In this document: in pieces, positions 16,146 to 25,518 of the stretch
Layout of the letters: each line of letters starts with the position of its first letter
How positions within the stretch are numbered: position 1 is the stretch's first letter
DNA from: Paenibacillus sp. JNUCC32
GTDB taxonomy: Bacteria; Bacillota; Bacilli; Paenibacillales; Paenibacillaceae
Length of the DNA stretch: 64,000 bases
Assembly: GCF_014863545.1 (NCBI RefSeq)
Contig: NZ_CP062260.1
Coordinates: forward strand, 5,411,501-5,475,500
Reading direction: 5' to 3'
Program-made: the position numbers and the translations under genes
The notes under the pieces: generated by a model
What the model was told of the DNA's origin: nothing
Databases searched by the model: none
The model's input: only the letters and a program-made list of their open reading frames with translations

Positions 16146-17789
16146 TTATTTCAGCCCCAGCTTCTCTTTGTTCGCCTTCATCTTCTCGTTGCGGACTTCG
16201 ACGATTTTATCCCAGTTGTTATCGTCCAGGAACTTTTTATAATCGTTCAAGAGGCTATCGAAGGTTGCGTCGTCCTTCGAGCGAATCATGCTGACGAGCG
16301 TGGAGTTCCATTTCGTATTAATGGCCGTCAGGGAGCGCGCTTCCGGCGTGCCCTGATCCGGGTTGATATTCTCCAAAATAAAGTGCGGCGTCAGCTTGCC
16401 TTTGCCCCATTCCTGCATTTGCTTGATCGCATCCGGGAAAGCATCCCCGCTCAGCGCCTTGTGGCGGTCATGTCCGAAGAACATGAATTCGCCCATGCGG
16501 TAGTCCTTCTTGAACGTATCCGGATTGTTCATCTGAAGCTCCTTCACGTCTGGCAGGAATTCCACCGTTCCGTCCGCGTTCACTTGGTAAGTCTCGCCTT
16601 CGATGCCATAGTTCATCAGCATTTGTCCTTCTTCGCTTAACAGGTACGTGAAGAGCTGAATGGATTTGGCAGGGTCTGCGTTCTCTTTCGTGATAAAGCT
16701 GATCATCCAGCCCGTGATACCGGATTGGTTCAAAGTCGGCGCATGTCCGACCGTGCTTTGCGGTCCGTCAATTGCGATGTACTCTTTGCCCTTGTTGTTG
16801 CTGTAGAAGCTCTGCAGGTTTCCGCCCTGCTGCGGCGTGCCGTCCAGCATGATCGTTGCGTATTTGCCCGCCTTCACCTTCTCTTCAAAAGCCGTTCCGT
16901 CATCGGCAAAGCTGTCATCGCTGATCGCGCCGTCACGGTATACGGTATTGAACGCCTTCACCCAAGTCAGATAATCTTCATCCAGGTTCCGGTTATAGAA
17001 GCCGCCGTTCTCGTCTTCCAGCGGCACGCCGATGAAATCCTGCAGCACGTCGCCGAGCGAGCCCGTGCCTTCGCCGATGGAGTTGAAGCCCAGTGGAATC
17101 AGGGCAGGGAATTGCTTCTTGATATCCGCGAGAGCAGCCTGGAATTCCTCAGGCGTTCCCATCGCTGGCTTGCCGATAGCCTCGTACACGTCCTTGCGGA
17201 TGATAAATGCCGTTTTGGCAGGAATGTTGCCGCTGTCATAGTCTTCCTGCGTATTGGAATAGTTCGGGTATCCGTACGTTTTGCCGTCCTTCAATTGGAA
17301 CCAGTTGAGGGTATCCTGCGCCGCTACCTTATTGAAATAAGGGTCATATTTCTCGGCCAGATCGTTCAGCGGCAGCGCCCATGTAGCCGCTTTTTGCACG
17401 ACCGGGGAGTTCGAGTCAAACGTCGTGATCAAATCAGGCATATCCCCGCCGGCAAAAAACGTATTCAATTTGGTATCGTCACCCGTAATGAATTTGATAT
17501 TGATATTCAGGTCTTCCTTGATCTTCTTGGTGACAACGTCCTTGCCGAAATCCGTGTTCCACCAGTCCGCATTCACGTACCAAGTCAGCTCGGTGGTCTC
17601 TTCTTTTTTGTCCAGCTGCCAAGCCGGCTTTTCCGGATCCGGCGTATACCGGTCCTCGATCGAAACCCAATTCTCCTTCTTGGAGCCGGAGCCCCCCGAT
17701 CCGCCGCAGCCGCTCACAACCAGCACAACGGCCATCAAAGCCGTAAGCAGCGTAAGTCCTCTCTTACCCATAGCCTTGTTCATCAACAT
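16146..17789 (-). CDS. Sugar ABC transporter substrate-binding lipoprotein (LplA-like)
   Basis: A 547-aa lipoprotein with signal peptide and lipobox VVSGC (about residues 24-28) followed by a Gly/Ser linker. Its size and layout (TTELTWYVNADWW early, GYPNYSNTQEDYDSGN, later ITKENADPAKSIQLFTYLLSEEGQ) fit the large family 1 binding proteins that work with LplB/LplC-type permeases. GGGAGGG stands before the ATG pair. A cre-like site AAAAGCGCTTTCT lies just upstream. It should bind an oligosaccharide later cleaved by the GH30 enzyme. Confidence 0.88.
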   Translation of the reverse strand: MLMNKAMGKRGLTLLTALMAVVLVVSGCGGSGGSGSKKENWVSIEDRYTPDPEKPAWQLDKKEETTELTWYVNADWWNTDFGKDVVTKKIKEDLNINIKFITGDDTKLNTFFAGGDMPDLITTFDSNSPVVQKAATWALPLNDLAEKYDPYFNKVAAQDTLNWFQLKDGKTYGYPNYSNTQEDYDSGNIPAKTAFIIRKDVYEAIGKPAMGTPEEFQAALADIKKQFPALIPLGFNSIGEGTGSLGDVLQDFIGVPLEDENGGFYNRNLDEDYLTWVKAFNTVYRDGAISDDSFADDGTAFEEKVKAGKYATIMLDGTPQQGGNLQSFYSNNKGKEYIAIDGPQSTVGHAPTLNQSGITGWMISFITKENADPAKSIQLFTYLLSEEGQMLMNYGIEGETYQVNADGTVEFLPDVKELQMNNPDTFKKDYRMGEFMFFGHDRHKALSGDAFPDAIKQMQEWGKGKLTPHFILENINPDQGTPEARSLTAINTKWNSTLVSMIRSKDDATFDSLLNDYKKFLDDNNWDKIVEVRNEKMKANKEKLGLK

Positions 17790-17810
17790 CCTGTAACCCT
17801 CCCTTTAAAT

Positions 17811-17823
17811 AAAAGCGCTTTCT
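17811..17823. promoter_or_regulatory. Possible CcpA (cre) or LacI-type site before the binding-protein gene
   Basis: The sequence AAAAGCGCTTTCT resembles the cre core (GAAAGCGCTTT on the minus strand). It lies in the spacer upstream of the binding-protein gene and could serve catabolite control inside the operon. Confidence 0.4.
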
Positions 17824-17885
17824 CAATAAACCCTTGTCTTTACAGGCGTGCTTCTGTTCCACTCCCTTAAAGAGCTGCGGCTTCG

Positions 17886-18770
17886 CTACTCTTTAACAGC
17901 TCCGAGCATCATGCCGGAGATAAAATATCTCTGTAATATTGGATACATCACAACAATCGGCAGCGTCGTCACGACAATTGTTGCTAGTTGGACCCCTTTG
18001 GTCGTCGTCTGAATCGCGACCGAACCGATATTTTGCATCGATTGGGTCTGGGACTGCACAATAATCTCATACAGCATCATCTGTAACGGATACAGCGACT
18101 GATCCGTGATATACAATTTGGTGGTCATAAAATCGTTCCACTGCCCGACTCCGTTAAAGAGGGCAATTGTGGCCATGGCCGGCATGGAAAGCGGAATGAA
18201 GATGCTCAGGAATATCCTCCAGTCGCCCCCGCCGTCGATCTTTGCCGACTCTTCCAGCGAATCCGGCACGTTGCGGAAGAAGTTCATCAGAATGATAACG
18301 TCGTAAAAGCTTAACAGAGCCGGGATGATATAAACCCAGAAGCTGTTTAGCAGCCCCAAGTCTTTGATCAACAAGTACGTCGGAATCATGCCGCCCGAGA
18401 AAAACATGGTGACAACGCCCATCGCCACGTAAAACTTGCGGCCGCGGACGTATTTTTTACTCAAGCCGTAACCCACCATGGCACAGAAGAACACGTGCGT
18501 GATGACCCCGATCACGGTTTTGGCCACCGAGATGAAGAAAGCATTCCATATGTTGGCATCCCTGAACACGGCCTGATAATTCTCAAGGGAGAACTCGGTA
18601 GGCCAGAAGATGAACCCGCCCTCGGCAAGGGACCTGCCCGAGCTGAAGGATGAGACGACGACGTTCCATAACGGAACGACGATGATGATCGTAAACGTAA
18701 CCAGTAAAATGATGTTGATCGTATCAAAGATCCGGCTGTCGAGATCTCCTTTTGCTGCTTTGAAATTCAC
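17886..18770 (-). CDS. Sugar ABC transporter permease, LplC/MalG type
   Basis: A 294-aa inner-membrane protein with six hydrophobic segments and the EAA loop ESAKIDGGGDWRIFLSIFIPLSMP. It ends in the family motif YFISGMMLGAVKE. It is the second permease half of the GH30-linked transporter. Translation starts at GTG after AAGGGGG. No ATPase is encoded here; in Gram-positives a shared MsmX-type ATPase commonly serves such systems. Confidence 0.9.
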   Translation of the reverse strand: MNFKAAKGDLDSRIFDTINIILLVTFTIIIVVPLWNVVVSSFSSGRSLAEGGFIFWPTEFSLENYQAVFRDANIWNAFFISVAKTVIGVITHVFFCAMVGYGLSKKYVRGRKFYVAMGVVTMFFSGGMIPTYLLIKDLGLLNSFWVYIIPALLSFYDVIILMNFFRNVPDSLEESAKIDGGGDWRIFLSIFIPLSMPAMATIALFNGVGQWNDFMTTKLYITDQSLYPLQMMLYEIIVQSQTQSMQNIGSVAIQTTTKGVQLATIVVTTLPIVVMYPILQRYFISGMMLGAVKE

Positions 18771-18793
18771 CGTTATACCCCCTTCTGCATGAC

Positions 18794-19783
18794 CTATAGA
18801 ACGGATTGATTATCGTTTAATTTACTGGTCACCTTATTCGCCGTAACGAGCAGAATGACGGAGATGATGGATACGCCCAAACCAACCGCTGTGGCATAGG
18901 AGAAATCTCCCTGCGTCATACCCATCCGGTACACGTACGAGTTAATGACTTCGGCCTTTTCACGGTTCTGCGAATTCATGAGCACCAAGGTTTGATCCAG
19001 ATTCGATCCCAATAAACCGCTTACAGTCAGGATCAAATTCAAGCTGATAATCATCTTCATGTTCGGCAGGGTGATGTTCCAGATTTGTCTCAAGCGGCTG
19101 GCCCCGTCGATTCTTGCGGCCTCGTAGTAGGTAGGATCGATCTTGGCCATGATCGCCAGGTACAGAATCGTTCCCCAGCCGGCCTCTTTCCAAATATCCG
19201 ACAGCGTTGCAATCCACCAATACTTGCTTGGATCGAGCAAAATGTTTTGCGGCTGCGAGATCAGTCCCAGAGCAAGCAATATTTCGTTGAACAGGCCGGA
19301 TGTCGAGAACCAAGTAATGAGCATGCCGCCCAATACGATCCAGGACAAGAAGTGAGGCAGGTACGAGACGGTTTGGACGAATTTTTTGAAGCGCCCCATG
19401 CCAACCTCGTAAATCATAATGGCCAGAATAATCGGAATGACAAAGCCGATCGCCAATTTCAAGAAGCTGATGCCCAGCGTGTTGACGACGGAGTCCCAGA
19501 AATACTTGTCCGACATAATGATCTTGAAATTGTCCAGGCCAACCCACGGCGCGGAATCCAGCGTATCGATAACGGTGTAATTTTTAAACGCAATCGTCAA
19601 ACCGTAAATCGGTATGTAGCAGAAGATGAACATGAAGATGACGCCGGGAATGATCATCGATTGAAGCTCCCATTGCCGCTTGTAATCCATAAAGAATTCC
19701 TTGATCCTCTGCCCCATGGGCTTCTTCCCGGTGGGTTGAACCGCTCCCGTGCCGGTTGACTGAACTGCAGCTGTTTTGCTCAC
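18794..19783 (-). CDS. Sugar ABC transporter permease, LplB type
   Basis: A 329-aa permease with six membrane segments after a polar N-terminus of about 40 residues (KKPMGQRIKEFFMDYKRQWELQ). The family phrase YIPIYGLTIAFKNY and the EAA loop YYEAARIDGASRLRQIWNITLPNM are present. It starts at GTG after AGGGGG. It is the first gene of the transporter operon, with the LacI-type palindrome 30-50 bases upstream. Confidence 0.9.
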   Translation of the reverse strand: MSKTAAVQSTGTGAVQPTGKKPMGQRIKEFFMDYKRQWELQSMIIPGVIFMFIFCYIPIYGLTIAFKNYTVIDTLDSAPWVGLDNFKIIMSDKYFWDSVVNTLGISFLKLAIGFVIPIILAIMIYEVGMGRFKKFVQTVSYLPHFLSWIVLGGMLITWFSTSGLFNEILLALGLISQPQNILLDPSKYWWIATLSDIWKEAGWGTILYLAIMAKIDPTYYEAARIDGASRLRQIWNITLPNMKMIISLNLILTVSGLLGSNLDQTLVLMNSQNREKAEVINSYVYRMGMTQGDFSYATAVGLGVSIISVILLVTANKVTSKLNDNQSVL

Positions 19784-19816
19784 CTGCTTAACCCCCTTTG
19801 ATCAAAAACGCTTCGC

Positions 19817-19834
19817 AATAAAAACGTTTTTATT
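19817..19834. promoter_or_regulatory. LacI-type operator before the transporter operon
   Basis: A perfect 18-base palindrome AATAAAAACGTTTTTATT with the central CG typical of LacI-family operators. A near-identical site lies before the LacI gene at 20948-20963, which ties both to the same repressor. A half-like AAAAACGCTT sits at 19804. Confidence 0.75.
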
Positions 19835-19904
19835 TTTTGCGAAAAAAACCCCTAATTTTTAAAATCATTTAAAAAAAACAGTTTGACGCAATCGTTCCCT
19901 TCAG

Positions 19905-20924
19905 CTAAACCGGTTCATTCCTATTCATCTTCACATGACTGGAGCCGCGAACGACCAGTTCTCCCGGCAGCTTCTGAATCTTGCCCTTCTCTTTCTTCTG
20001 AATCATGCGCACCAGATGATCCACGACCAGAATTCCCTGTCTGGCAATCTGGTTGCGAACGGTCGATAGAGGCGGCGTAAAATACTGTGCGATATCGATA
20101 TCATCGAAGCCCACGACGCTGACGTCTTGCGGAACCTCGTATCCTTGGGACTTCAGGGCCCGGATGCAGCCGATGGCGCTCACGTCGTTACCGGCGAGAA
20201 AAGCATCCGGCACTTTGCCTGGGTGTAAGTGAAGAAACGATTTGACGGCGTTATAGGAACCCTCTTCCTCGAAATAGCCTTGCAGTATGTAGTCTCCGTC
20301 GATCGGGAACTGGCACTCCCGGAGCGCAGCCAGATACCCTTCCTTCCGCTGCACGCTGTCAAACATCGTATCCACGCCGGAGATGTAGGCAATCTTCTTA
20401 TGCCCCAGGCTGATCAGGTACTTGGTTGCTTCATAACCGGCTACGTAAGAGTCGAATATGATGCTGCCCATCGTCTCGTTCTGAACCTCGCGATCCAGGA
20501 AAACGGCCTTGATCTTATCCTTCTCCATGGCAGCGATGTCTTTGTCGTCGATCTTCAGCTCTTCGAAGATAATGACGCCGTCCACCCGGCCGCCCATAAT
20601 ATTGCTCATGATCACCTGCTTATCCTTCGTCACAAACACGTTCAAACCATAACCCAGACGGTCACATTCCCGTGACATCGACTCCACCAATGTGTAGAAG
20701 TAAGGCCCTGACACGCTTGTTGTAAAAAAGCCCAGCATCTTGGTCTTGCCCGACTTCAACAGCTTTCCGTTCAGGTTAGGTACGTAATTGAGCCGCTCCG
20801 CCACCTTCAGCACATGGGATTTGGTCTCCGGGTTCAATACATCTACGTCATTCAATGCATTCGAAACCGTAGAAATGGAGACTCCGGCTTCTCTTGCCAC
20901 ATCCTTGATCGTTACTTTACCCAT
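19905..20924 (-). CDS. LacI-family transcriptional regulator
   Basis: This protein of about 339 aa has the LacI headpiece VTIKDVAREAGVSISTVSNALN at its N-terminus and hinge ERLNYVPNLNGKLLKSGKT. The sugar-binding core (about 60-330) contains DGVIIFEELK, DAFLAGNDVSAIG and VVGFDDIDIAQYFTPPLSTVRN. The start at 20924 follows AAAGGAAATGG. An ATG 15 codons earlier would place the start inside the operator and has no ribosome binding site. Matching palindromes before this gene and before the transporter operon argue that it represses both, most likely released by the imported oligosaccharide. Confidence 0.9.
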   Translation of the reverse strand: MGKVTIKDVAREAGVSISTVSNALNDVDVLNPETKSHVLKVAERLNYVPNLNGKLLKSGKTKMLGFFTTSVSGPYFYTLVESMSRECDRLGYGLNVFVTKDKQVIMSNIMGGRVDGVIIFEELKIDDKDIAAMEKDKIKAVFLDREVQNETMGSIIFDSYVAGYEATKYLISLGHKKIAYISGVDTMFDSVQRKEGYLAALRECQFPIDGDYILQGYFEEEGSYNAVKSFLHLHPGKVPDAFLAGNDVSAIGCIRALKSQGYEVPQDVSVVGFDDIDIAQYFTPPLSTVRNQIARQGILVVDHLVRMIQKKEKGKIQKLPGELVVRGSSHVKMNRNEPV

Positions 20925-20947
20925 ATAACCATTCCATTTCCTTTGCG

Positions 20948-20963
20948 ATAAAAACGTTTTTAT
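20948..20963. promoter_or_regulatory. LacI autoregulatory operator
   Basis: ATAAAAACGTTTTTAT, a perfect 16-base palindrome matching the site at 19817-19834, 24 bases before the LacI start. Confidence 0.7.
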
Positions 20964-21062
20964 GTTCATAAGTTACCACATATGTGAGGTGAACACAATG
21001 CTTTTTTGGAAGGGGTTACAAATATTTTTTCAGTTATGCTCAACAACCCTTGGAGGGATAAT

Positions 21063-21127
21063 ATGAAAAAAGGCAGGCACTCTTCAAATCGTACCCTTCA
21101 TCGGTACCACTCTTCAAAGTGTGCCTG
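21063..21127 (-). terminator. Terminator built from the 3' end of the phosphotransferase gene
   Basis: On the minus strand GCAGGCACACTTTGAAGAG in the last codons pairs with GAAGAGTGCCTGC after the stop, followed by CTTTTTTC. The stem therefore includes coding sequence and closes the four-gene TerB/BrxD/helicase/kinase unit. Confidence 0.65.
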
Positions 21128-21910
21128 CAGAAATTGAATCTCTTTTTCGTAATGGGCCACATGTCCCTCATCGATCATGTTCTGGTAAGCCTTGTTGCCT
21201 TGTGCCGCACCGGTTGTAAGTGTATCGCATAATGCCTTGAGGCGTCTTATAGTCCATTCTTTCAGGTTGGGAGGCGGTGATATGCCATAGGATTTAAAGA
21301 ACAGCGATATTCTGTGCGTGCGATCCGCAGCATGCAATTCGGATCGATAAGGTATCGATGTCCCTGTCGTGTAATCTATTGCAAAGCTTGCCAGCGGGAC
21401 TGAGGTGTATAGCATATAAACCATGTCCCAGATACGCGGACCTGGCGCTGCCAAATCAAAATCGATTAGTGCAACCGGCACTTCATCTTGAAAAACGATA
21501 TTGTATGGCGCGGCATCATTATGACAGATCACTTCATCGTCCCATTCCCCCGAAGCCTGAGAGGTATGTGCAACCTCTGGTTGGATTGAAGTTACAGCAA
21601 AGCCCTGTACGGCGTCATGATAACGCCGTAACAACGCTGCACTCTGGATAAGGGCATGGTTCGACCATATATAGGGTTTAAAATCAGGATATTGGTTTCC
21701 CGGCACCTCTCCAGGAATGAAGGACAAGATCTCGCGACCGACATGATCAATGCCTATGAACTTGGGGGCGCCTTCAAAACCCTGCTTATCCAAGTATCGG
21801 AGCAAGTCATGCACGAAAGAACTCCATTTCGTAGTTCGGTGAACGTTATTTCCGATACGTACGACTTCGTTAACATTCCCACCGGGAAGTATTTCTTCCT
21901 TGTCACCCAT
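21098..21910 (-). CDS. Aminoglycoside phosphotransferase/choline kinase-fold protein
   Basis: This protein of about 270 aa has the APH kinase fold. The catalytic loop is ICHNDAAPYNIVF (His-x-Asp, with the downstream Asn), and the metal-binding LIDFDLAAPG precedes WDMVYML. The preferred start is the ATG at 21910 after GGGGAG. It overlaps the helicase stop by 8 bp (ATGGGTGA), so it is translationally coupled to the TerB/BrxD/helicase cassette. A longer reading frame upstream only overlaps the helicase gene. The substrate is unknown; chromosomal APH-fold kinases phosphorylate many small molecules. Its coupling may be functional or simply positional. Confidence 0.8.
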   Translation of the reverse strand: MGDKEEILPGGNVNEVVRIGNNVHRTTKWSSFVHDLLRYLDKQGFEGAPKFIGIDHVGREILSFIPGEVPGNQYPDFKPYIWSNHALIQSAALLRRYHDAVQGFAVTSIQPEVAHTSQASGEWDDEVICHNDAAPYNIVFQDEVPVALIDFDLAAPGPRIWDMVYMLYTSVPLASFAIDYTTGTSIPYRSELHAADRTHRISLFFKSYGISPPPNLKEWTIRRLKALCDTLTTGAAQGNKAYQNMIDEGHVAHYEKEIQFLQAHFEEWYR

Positions 21911-24122
21911 CCGCAGCTCCCCTTCCCGCTGCTCCACGTGCCAGCCCCAGCGCCTCTGCCAGCCCCTCCGGATCCAGTCCGTCGGCGGCAAAAGCGGTGC
22001 GAACGAGCTTCGGCGGGACGAACTCGTCATATTTGCCGAGATACGGCGCTTCTTCGGGATCGAGAAGCGCGCCGGCGTCCTCGCAGTTCGCCAACTCCTG
22101 CTTAATTTCCTCCATCAGCGTCTCGTTATCGACCTTGCCCGCGACCACCATGTAATACGGCTCCATCGGCACGATAGAACGGAGAGCAAGCCGCTCCGAC
22201 AGATTATGCTTCAGCAACCGCTCCAACGTGCGAAATTGCTTGCTGCCTGTCCAAGGCAGAATGAACAGGGAATCGCCGCCCGCCGGTATGACCACCTGTT
22301 TCAGCAGTCCGCTCTCCCGAGCAAGTCGGCGGGCCCGCTCCAGGCGGTTCACCGCACCCGGTGCCAGGTACGGATAGATGGCGCTGTCAGCGAGCACCTC
22401 CCGCATCTTCTGCACCACGCGGGTATGCACATCGCCGCCTGCGCCAAGCCATAACGTATCGACCTTGCCCTTGGCCGACTTCACGTACAGGGCCTTGTGC
22501 TTCGTGTCGACTTCCTCTACCTTCCACAGCTTGCCTGCCAGCGAGAAGCAGTAGCCCGGCGGCGGCACGGTCGTAATCGATCCGATTTCTTCCGACCCGT
22601 TATAGACGACATGCTCTTCATCGTCCTTAAACACCGCATAGAAGCGGTAGTTGTTCACGATTTTCTCCCCGCCAAGGCCGATGATCAGGCTGCCTTCCTC
22701 CGTACGCTGGATGTGATCCGTCTGGAGCAAATACTGCAGGAACTCCTTGTATTCCTCCGGCTCGATGCCGCGGAAGGCCGGGAGCGTCAGCACCGCTCGC
22801 GCCAGATCCGGCGGCTCGGCCTCGCCCATGCTCTTGAGCGTGCTCATCGTCTGATGGTAAAGCACGCCAACCGGTTTCTTCCGCAGGGCCAGCGGTTCGA
22901 CCCATTTCTCGCGAATATACAGCTCAATGACGGCAATGGCCCGAAGCAGCATCCACGGCATGCGCGCAGGCAGCATGGCCTCCTCGTCCTCGTCCTCCGG
23001 ACAGAGGAACATCATCTCGGAGGCCTGATCCCCCCGCCGGCCGGAGCGCCCCAGCCGCTGAACGAAGCTGGAGCAGCTGTACGGCGCGCCCAGCTGGATG
23101 ACCCGCTCCAGCTCGCCGAGATCGATGCCGAGCTCCAGCGTCAGGGTGGCCGCCGCAACCGCCGGCCCCGGACCTTCGCGGAGCGCGGCCTCGGCTTCCT
23201 CGCGCAGCATGGCGGAGATGCTTCCATGATGCACATGGAAGACATCCCGCTGCTCGCGCTTGGCCGCAATCCGCCGCAGCTCGAGCGTGGTCAGCTCGGC
23301 ATCCGAACGGCTGTTGGTGAAGACCAGCGCTTTTTTCAGGTGGGTGTTGTCGTATACGAAATCGTAGTAGGCCTTGCGCGCAAGCTCCAGCTGCTCCGCC
23401 TGCTTCTCGTCCCGGGCATCCGGGAAGGAGAAATGCTCCACCGACAGCCGCAGCTTCCGCCCCCCTTGCGGCGAAACGACCTCGACTGCGTGCTTCGTGC
23501 CTGCGCCCAGCCAGCCGGCTGCGGTTTCGTAATCGCTGAGCGTCGCCGACAGCCCGATGCGGCGAGGGGAGCAGGCAGCCATCCGCTCGATCCGAGTCAG
23601 CTGGCTCAGCACCTGAATGCCCCGGTCGGCTCCCATGAAAGCATGCACCTCGTCAATGATGACATACCGCAAATCCTGGAACAGCGCCGGGATGGCGTTC
23701 GGACGATTCATGAGCAGCCCTTCAAGCGATTCCGGCGTAATCTGCAGCACGCCCGACGGCTTCTGCATCAGCTTCGTTTTCTCGGCTTGGGACACGTCGC
23801 CGTGCCAATGCCATACCGGCACCTGACCTTCCTTCAGCAGATCGGTGATGCGTTCGAATTGGTCGTTGATCAGCGCCTTAAGCGGCCCGATATACAGGAT
23901 CCCGACCGAGCTGGAAGGCACGTTGTACAGCTCCGTCAGCGCCGGGAAGAATGCGGCTTCGGTCTTGCCCGATGCCGTGCCGGAAGCGATCAGCAGATGA
24001 TTGGGCGTATCGAACAGGACGCGGCAGGCTTCCACCTGCGCCTCGCGAAGGGCGTCCCATCTTTTTTTATAGATAAACTCCTGAATGAACGGGGCCAGTC
24101 TGGAAAACGGGTTCGCGCTCAT
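21903..24122 (-). CDS. Lhr/BrxHI-like superfamily 2 helicase
   Basis: This 739-aa SF2 helicase has motif I ASGTASGKTEAAF (residues 46-58), motif Ia GPLKALINDQ, motif II DEVH (157-160), motif III LSATLSD (191-197), motif V TLELGIDLGEL and motif VI QRLGRSGRRGD (355-365). The C-terminal 350 residues hold the Lhr-type winged-helix and beta regions. The size is close to the BrxHI helicases that pair with BrxD in type 2 BREX. The start ATG overlaps the BrxD-like stop in ATGA. It is the third gene of TerB, BrxD-like, helicase, kinase. A role in DNA processing or phage defence is inference; no PglX or PglZ is nearby. Confidence 0.88.
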   Translation of the reverse strand: MSANPFSRLAPFIQEFIYKKRWDALREAQVEACRVLFDTPNHLLIASGTASGKTEAAFFPALTELYNVPSSSVGILYIGPLKALINDQFERITDLLKEGQVPVWHWHGDVSQAEKTKLMQKPSGVLQITPESLEGLLMNRPNAIPALFQDLRYVIIDEVHAFMGADRGIQVLSQLTRIERMAACSPRRIGLSATLSDYETAAGWLGAGTKHAVEVVSPQGGRKLRLSVEHFSFPDARDEKQAEQLELARKAYYDFVYDNTHLKKALVFTNSRSDAELTTLELRRIAAKREQRDVFHVHHGSISAMLREEAEAALREGPGPAVAAATLTLELGIDLGELERVIQLGAPYSCSSFVQRLGRSGRRGDQASEMMFLCPEDEDEEAMLPARMPWMLLRAIAVIELYIREKWVEPLALRKKPVGVLYHQTMSTLKSMGEAEPPDLARAVLTLPAFRGIEPEEYKEFLQYLLQTDHIQRTEEGSLIIGLGGEKIVNNYRFYAVFKDDEEHVVYNGSEEIGSITTVPPPGYCFSLAGKLWKVEEVDTKHKALYVKSAKGKVDTLWLGAGGDVHTRVVQKMREVLADSAIYPYLAPGAVNRLERARRLARESGLLKQVVIPAGGDSLFILPWTGSKQFRTLERLLKHNLSERLALRSIVPMEPYYMVVAGKVDNETLMEEIKQELANCEDAGALLDPEEAPYLGKYDEFVPPKLVRTAFAADGLDPEGLAEALGLARGAAGRGAADG

Positions 24123-25456
24123 AGCTCAAACTCCGCCAGCAGATCGTCCAGATCGTCCGAAGGAGCATCGCTTTGCCCTTTGCCCTGCGGCTGCGCTGCT
24201 GCCCGCTCGCCTAGCAGCTCTTCAAACGCGGCCTCCGGATGCTGATGCAGCGTATGCAGCAGATCCATGAAATCCCGCACCACCTCGCGGGTGGTTAGCA
24301 GCTCCTCAGCTCCCAGCCTGTTCACGGCCGTCTGCATGAACGCGATCAGCTGCTCATCCGTCAACTGCGCTTCGTACTTGAAATGCAGGGCATGGATGTC
24401 GCGCAGCTTTTGCAGGAGGATGAGAATCTCCTCATACGACAGCATGTCCAGCTTCAGGATAGGCGACGTGTAGGTTCTCAGCGAACTGCTGCCGTAGCGT
24501 CCGTCGATCAGGCGGGAGCGCAGCGCATCATAACTGAACAGTCCCCGGCGCTCATCCTCGACAAACTGCGGCGTTCCGCCCATATAGATGCCCAGATGCT
24601 CCGCTTTGCCCTGCATCGTGTCGTTGAACATGGTCAGCAGCTTCTCGTAGTTGCTCTGGCGGGACACGCTGTTGGTGATTTTGTAGAGGTTAACCCCTTC
24701 GTCAATGAACAGCAGCAATCCCTTATACCCGATGGCCGCCGTAAATTCGGACCACAGCTTCATGTAATCGTACCAATTGTCGTCATCGATAATGACCCCG
24801 ACGCCAAGGTCCTTGCGGGCCTCCGTCTTCGTCGGGACTTCCCCGCGGAGCCAGCGCAGCGCCGCACCCTTGCGGTCATCGTCGCCAAGCTTATAGCCGT
24901 TCCAGTAAGCAGCGAGAACCTTAGCAAAATCAAAACCGTGCACCAGATTCTGCATACCGTTCGTCACGGCATAAATCTGCGTTTCCACCTTATCGTTCAG
25001 CGCAGGGTCATCCGGGCGCAGGCCCGTCTCTTGCATGATGTCCTGCTGGATCGCGGCGATCCATTTTTGCAAAATGGCCTCCAGCGCGCCTCCGTCCGGA
25101 CGCGTTCTCGTGGACAGATGGGTCATCAGCTCGCGGTATGTGGCAAGGCCCTGCCCTTTCGTGCCCACAAGCCGCCGCTCCGGCGACAGATCCGCATCCG
25201 CCACCACAAAATCGCGATCCATCGCGTAGTTGCGGATGATCTGCAGCAGGAAGCTTTTGCCGCTTCCGTAGCGGCCGGTAATCAGCCGGAAGGCGGCGCC
25301 GCCCTCGGCGATATTATCCATGTCGCGCAGGATCGACTCCACCTCCGGCTTGCGGCCGACGGCGATGAACTCCAGCCCCACCCGCGGCACGACCCCGGCC
25401 GTCAAAGAGTTCACGAGGGCGGTCGTGAGCCGCTTCGGTATTTTCAGTTCCGTCAT
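24119..25456 (-). CDS. BrxD-like P-loop ATPase (DUF2791 type)
   Basis: This 445-aa protein has Walker A GRYGSGKS (residues 61-68) and Walker B LLLFIDEG (247-253, with the acidic pair D252, E253). The opening LTTALVNSLTAGVVPRVGLEFIAVGR is the ORC/STAND-like N-terminus of BREX ATP-binding proteins. GTPQFVEDERRGLFSYDALRSRL is a further conserved block of that family. The last 40 residues are acidic and Asp/Glu-rich (DDLDDLLAEFEL). The chosen ATG at 25456 is preceded by GAGGTGG; an in-frame ATG seven codons earlier lies upstream of that site. It is coupled 3' to the helicase by a 4-bp overlap and lies 62 bp after the TerB-domain gene. It likely acts as the motor or loader for the helicase. Confidence 0.85.
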   Translation of the reverse strand: MTELKIPKRLTTALVNSLTAGVVPRVGLEFIAVGRKPEVESILRDMDNIAEGGAAFRLITGRYGSGKSFLLQIIRNYAMDRDFVVADADLSPERRLVGTKGQGLATYRELMTHLSTRTRPDGGALEAILQKWIAAIQQDIMQETGLRPDDPALNDKVETQIYAVTNGMQNLVHGFDFAKVLAAYWNGYKLGDDDRKGAALRWLRGEVPTKTEARKDLGVGVIIDDDNWYDYMKLWSEFTAAIGYKGLLLFIDEGVNLYKITNSVSRQSNYEKLLTMFNDTMQGKAEHLGIYMGGTPQFVEDERRGLFSYDALRSRLIDGRYGSSSLRTYTSPILKLDMLSYEEILILLQKLRDIHALHFKYEAQLTDEQLIAFMQTAVNRLGAEELLTTREVVRDFMDLLHTLHQHPEAAFEELLGERAAAQPQGKGQSDAPSDDLDDLLAEFEL

Positions 25457-25518
25457 GGTTCCACCTCTTTCAAGCATCTTACAGTCTTAACGATTCCAAT
25501 CGATGTCAATCCGTCCGG

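Noticed and set aside
21098..21910. Calling the APH-fold protein an antibiotic kinase
   Set aside because: The fold is shared with many metabolic kinases and no resistance-specific signature was recognised.
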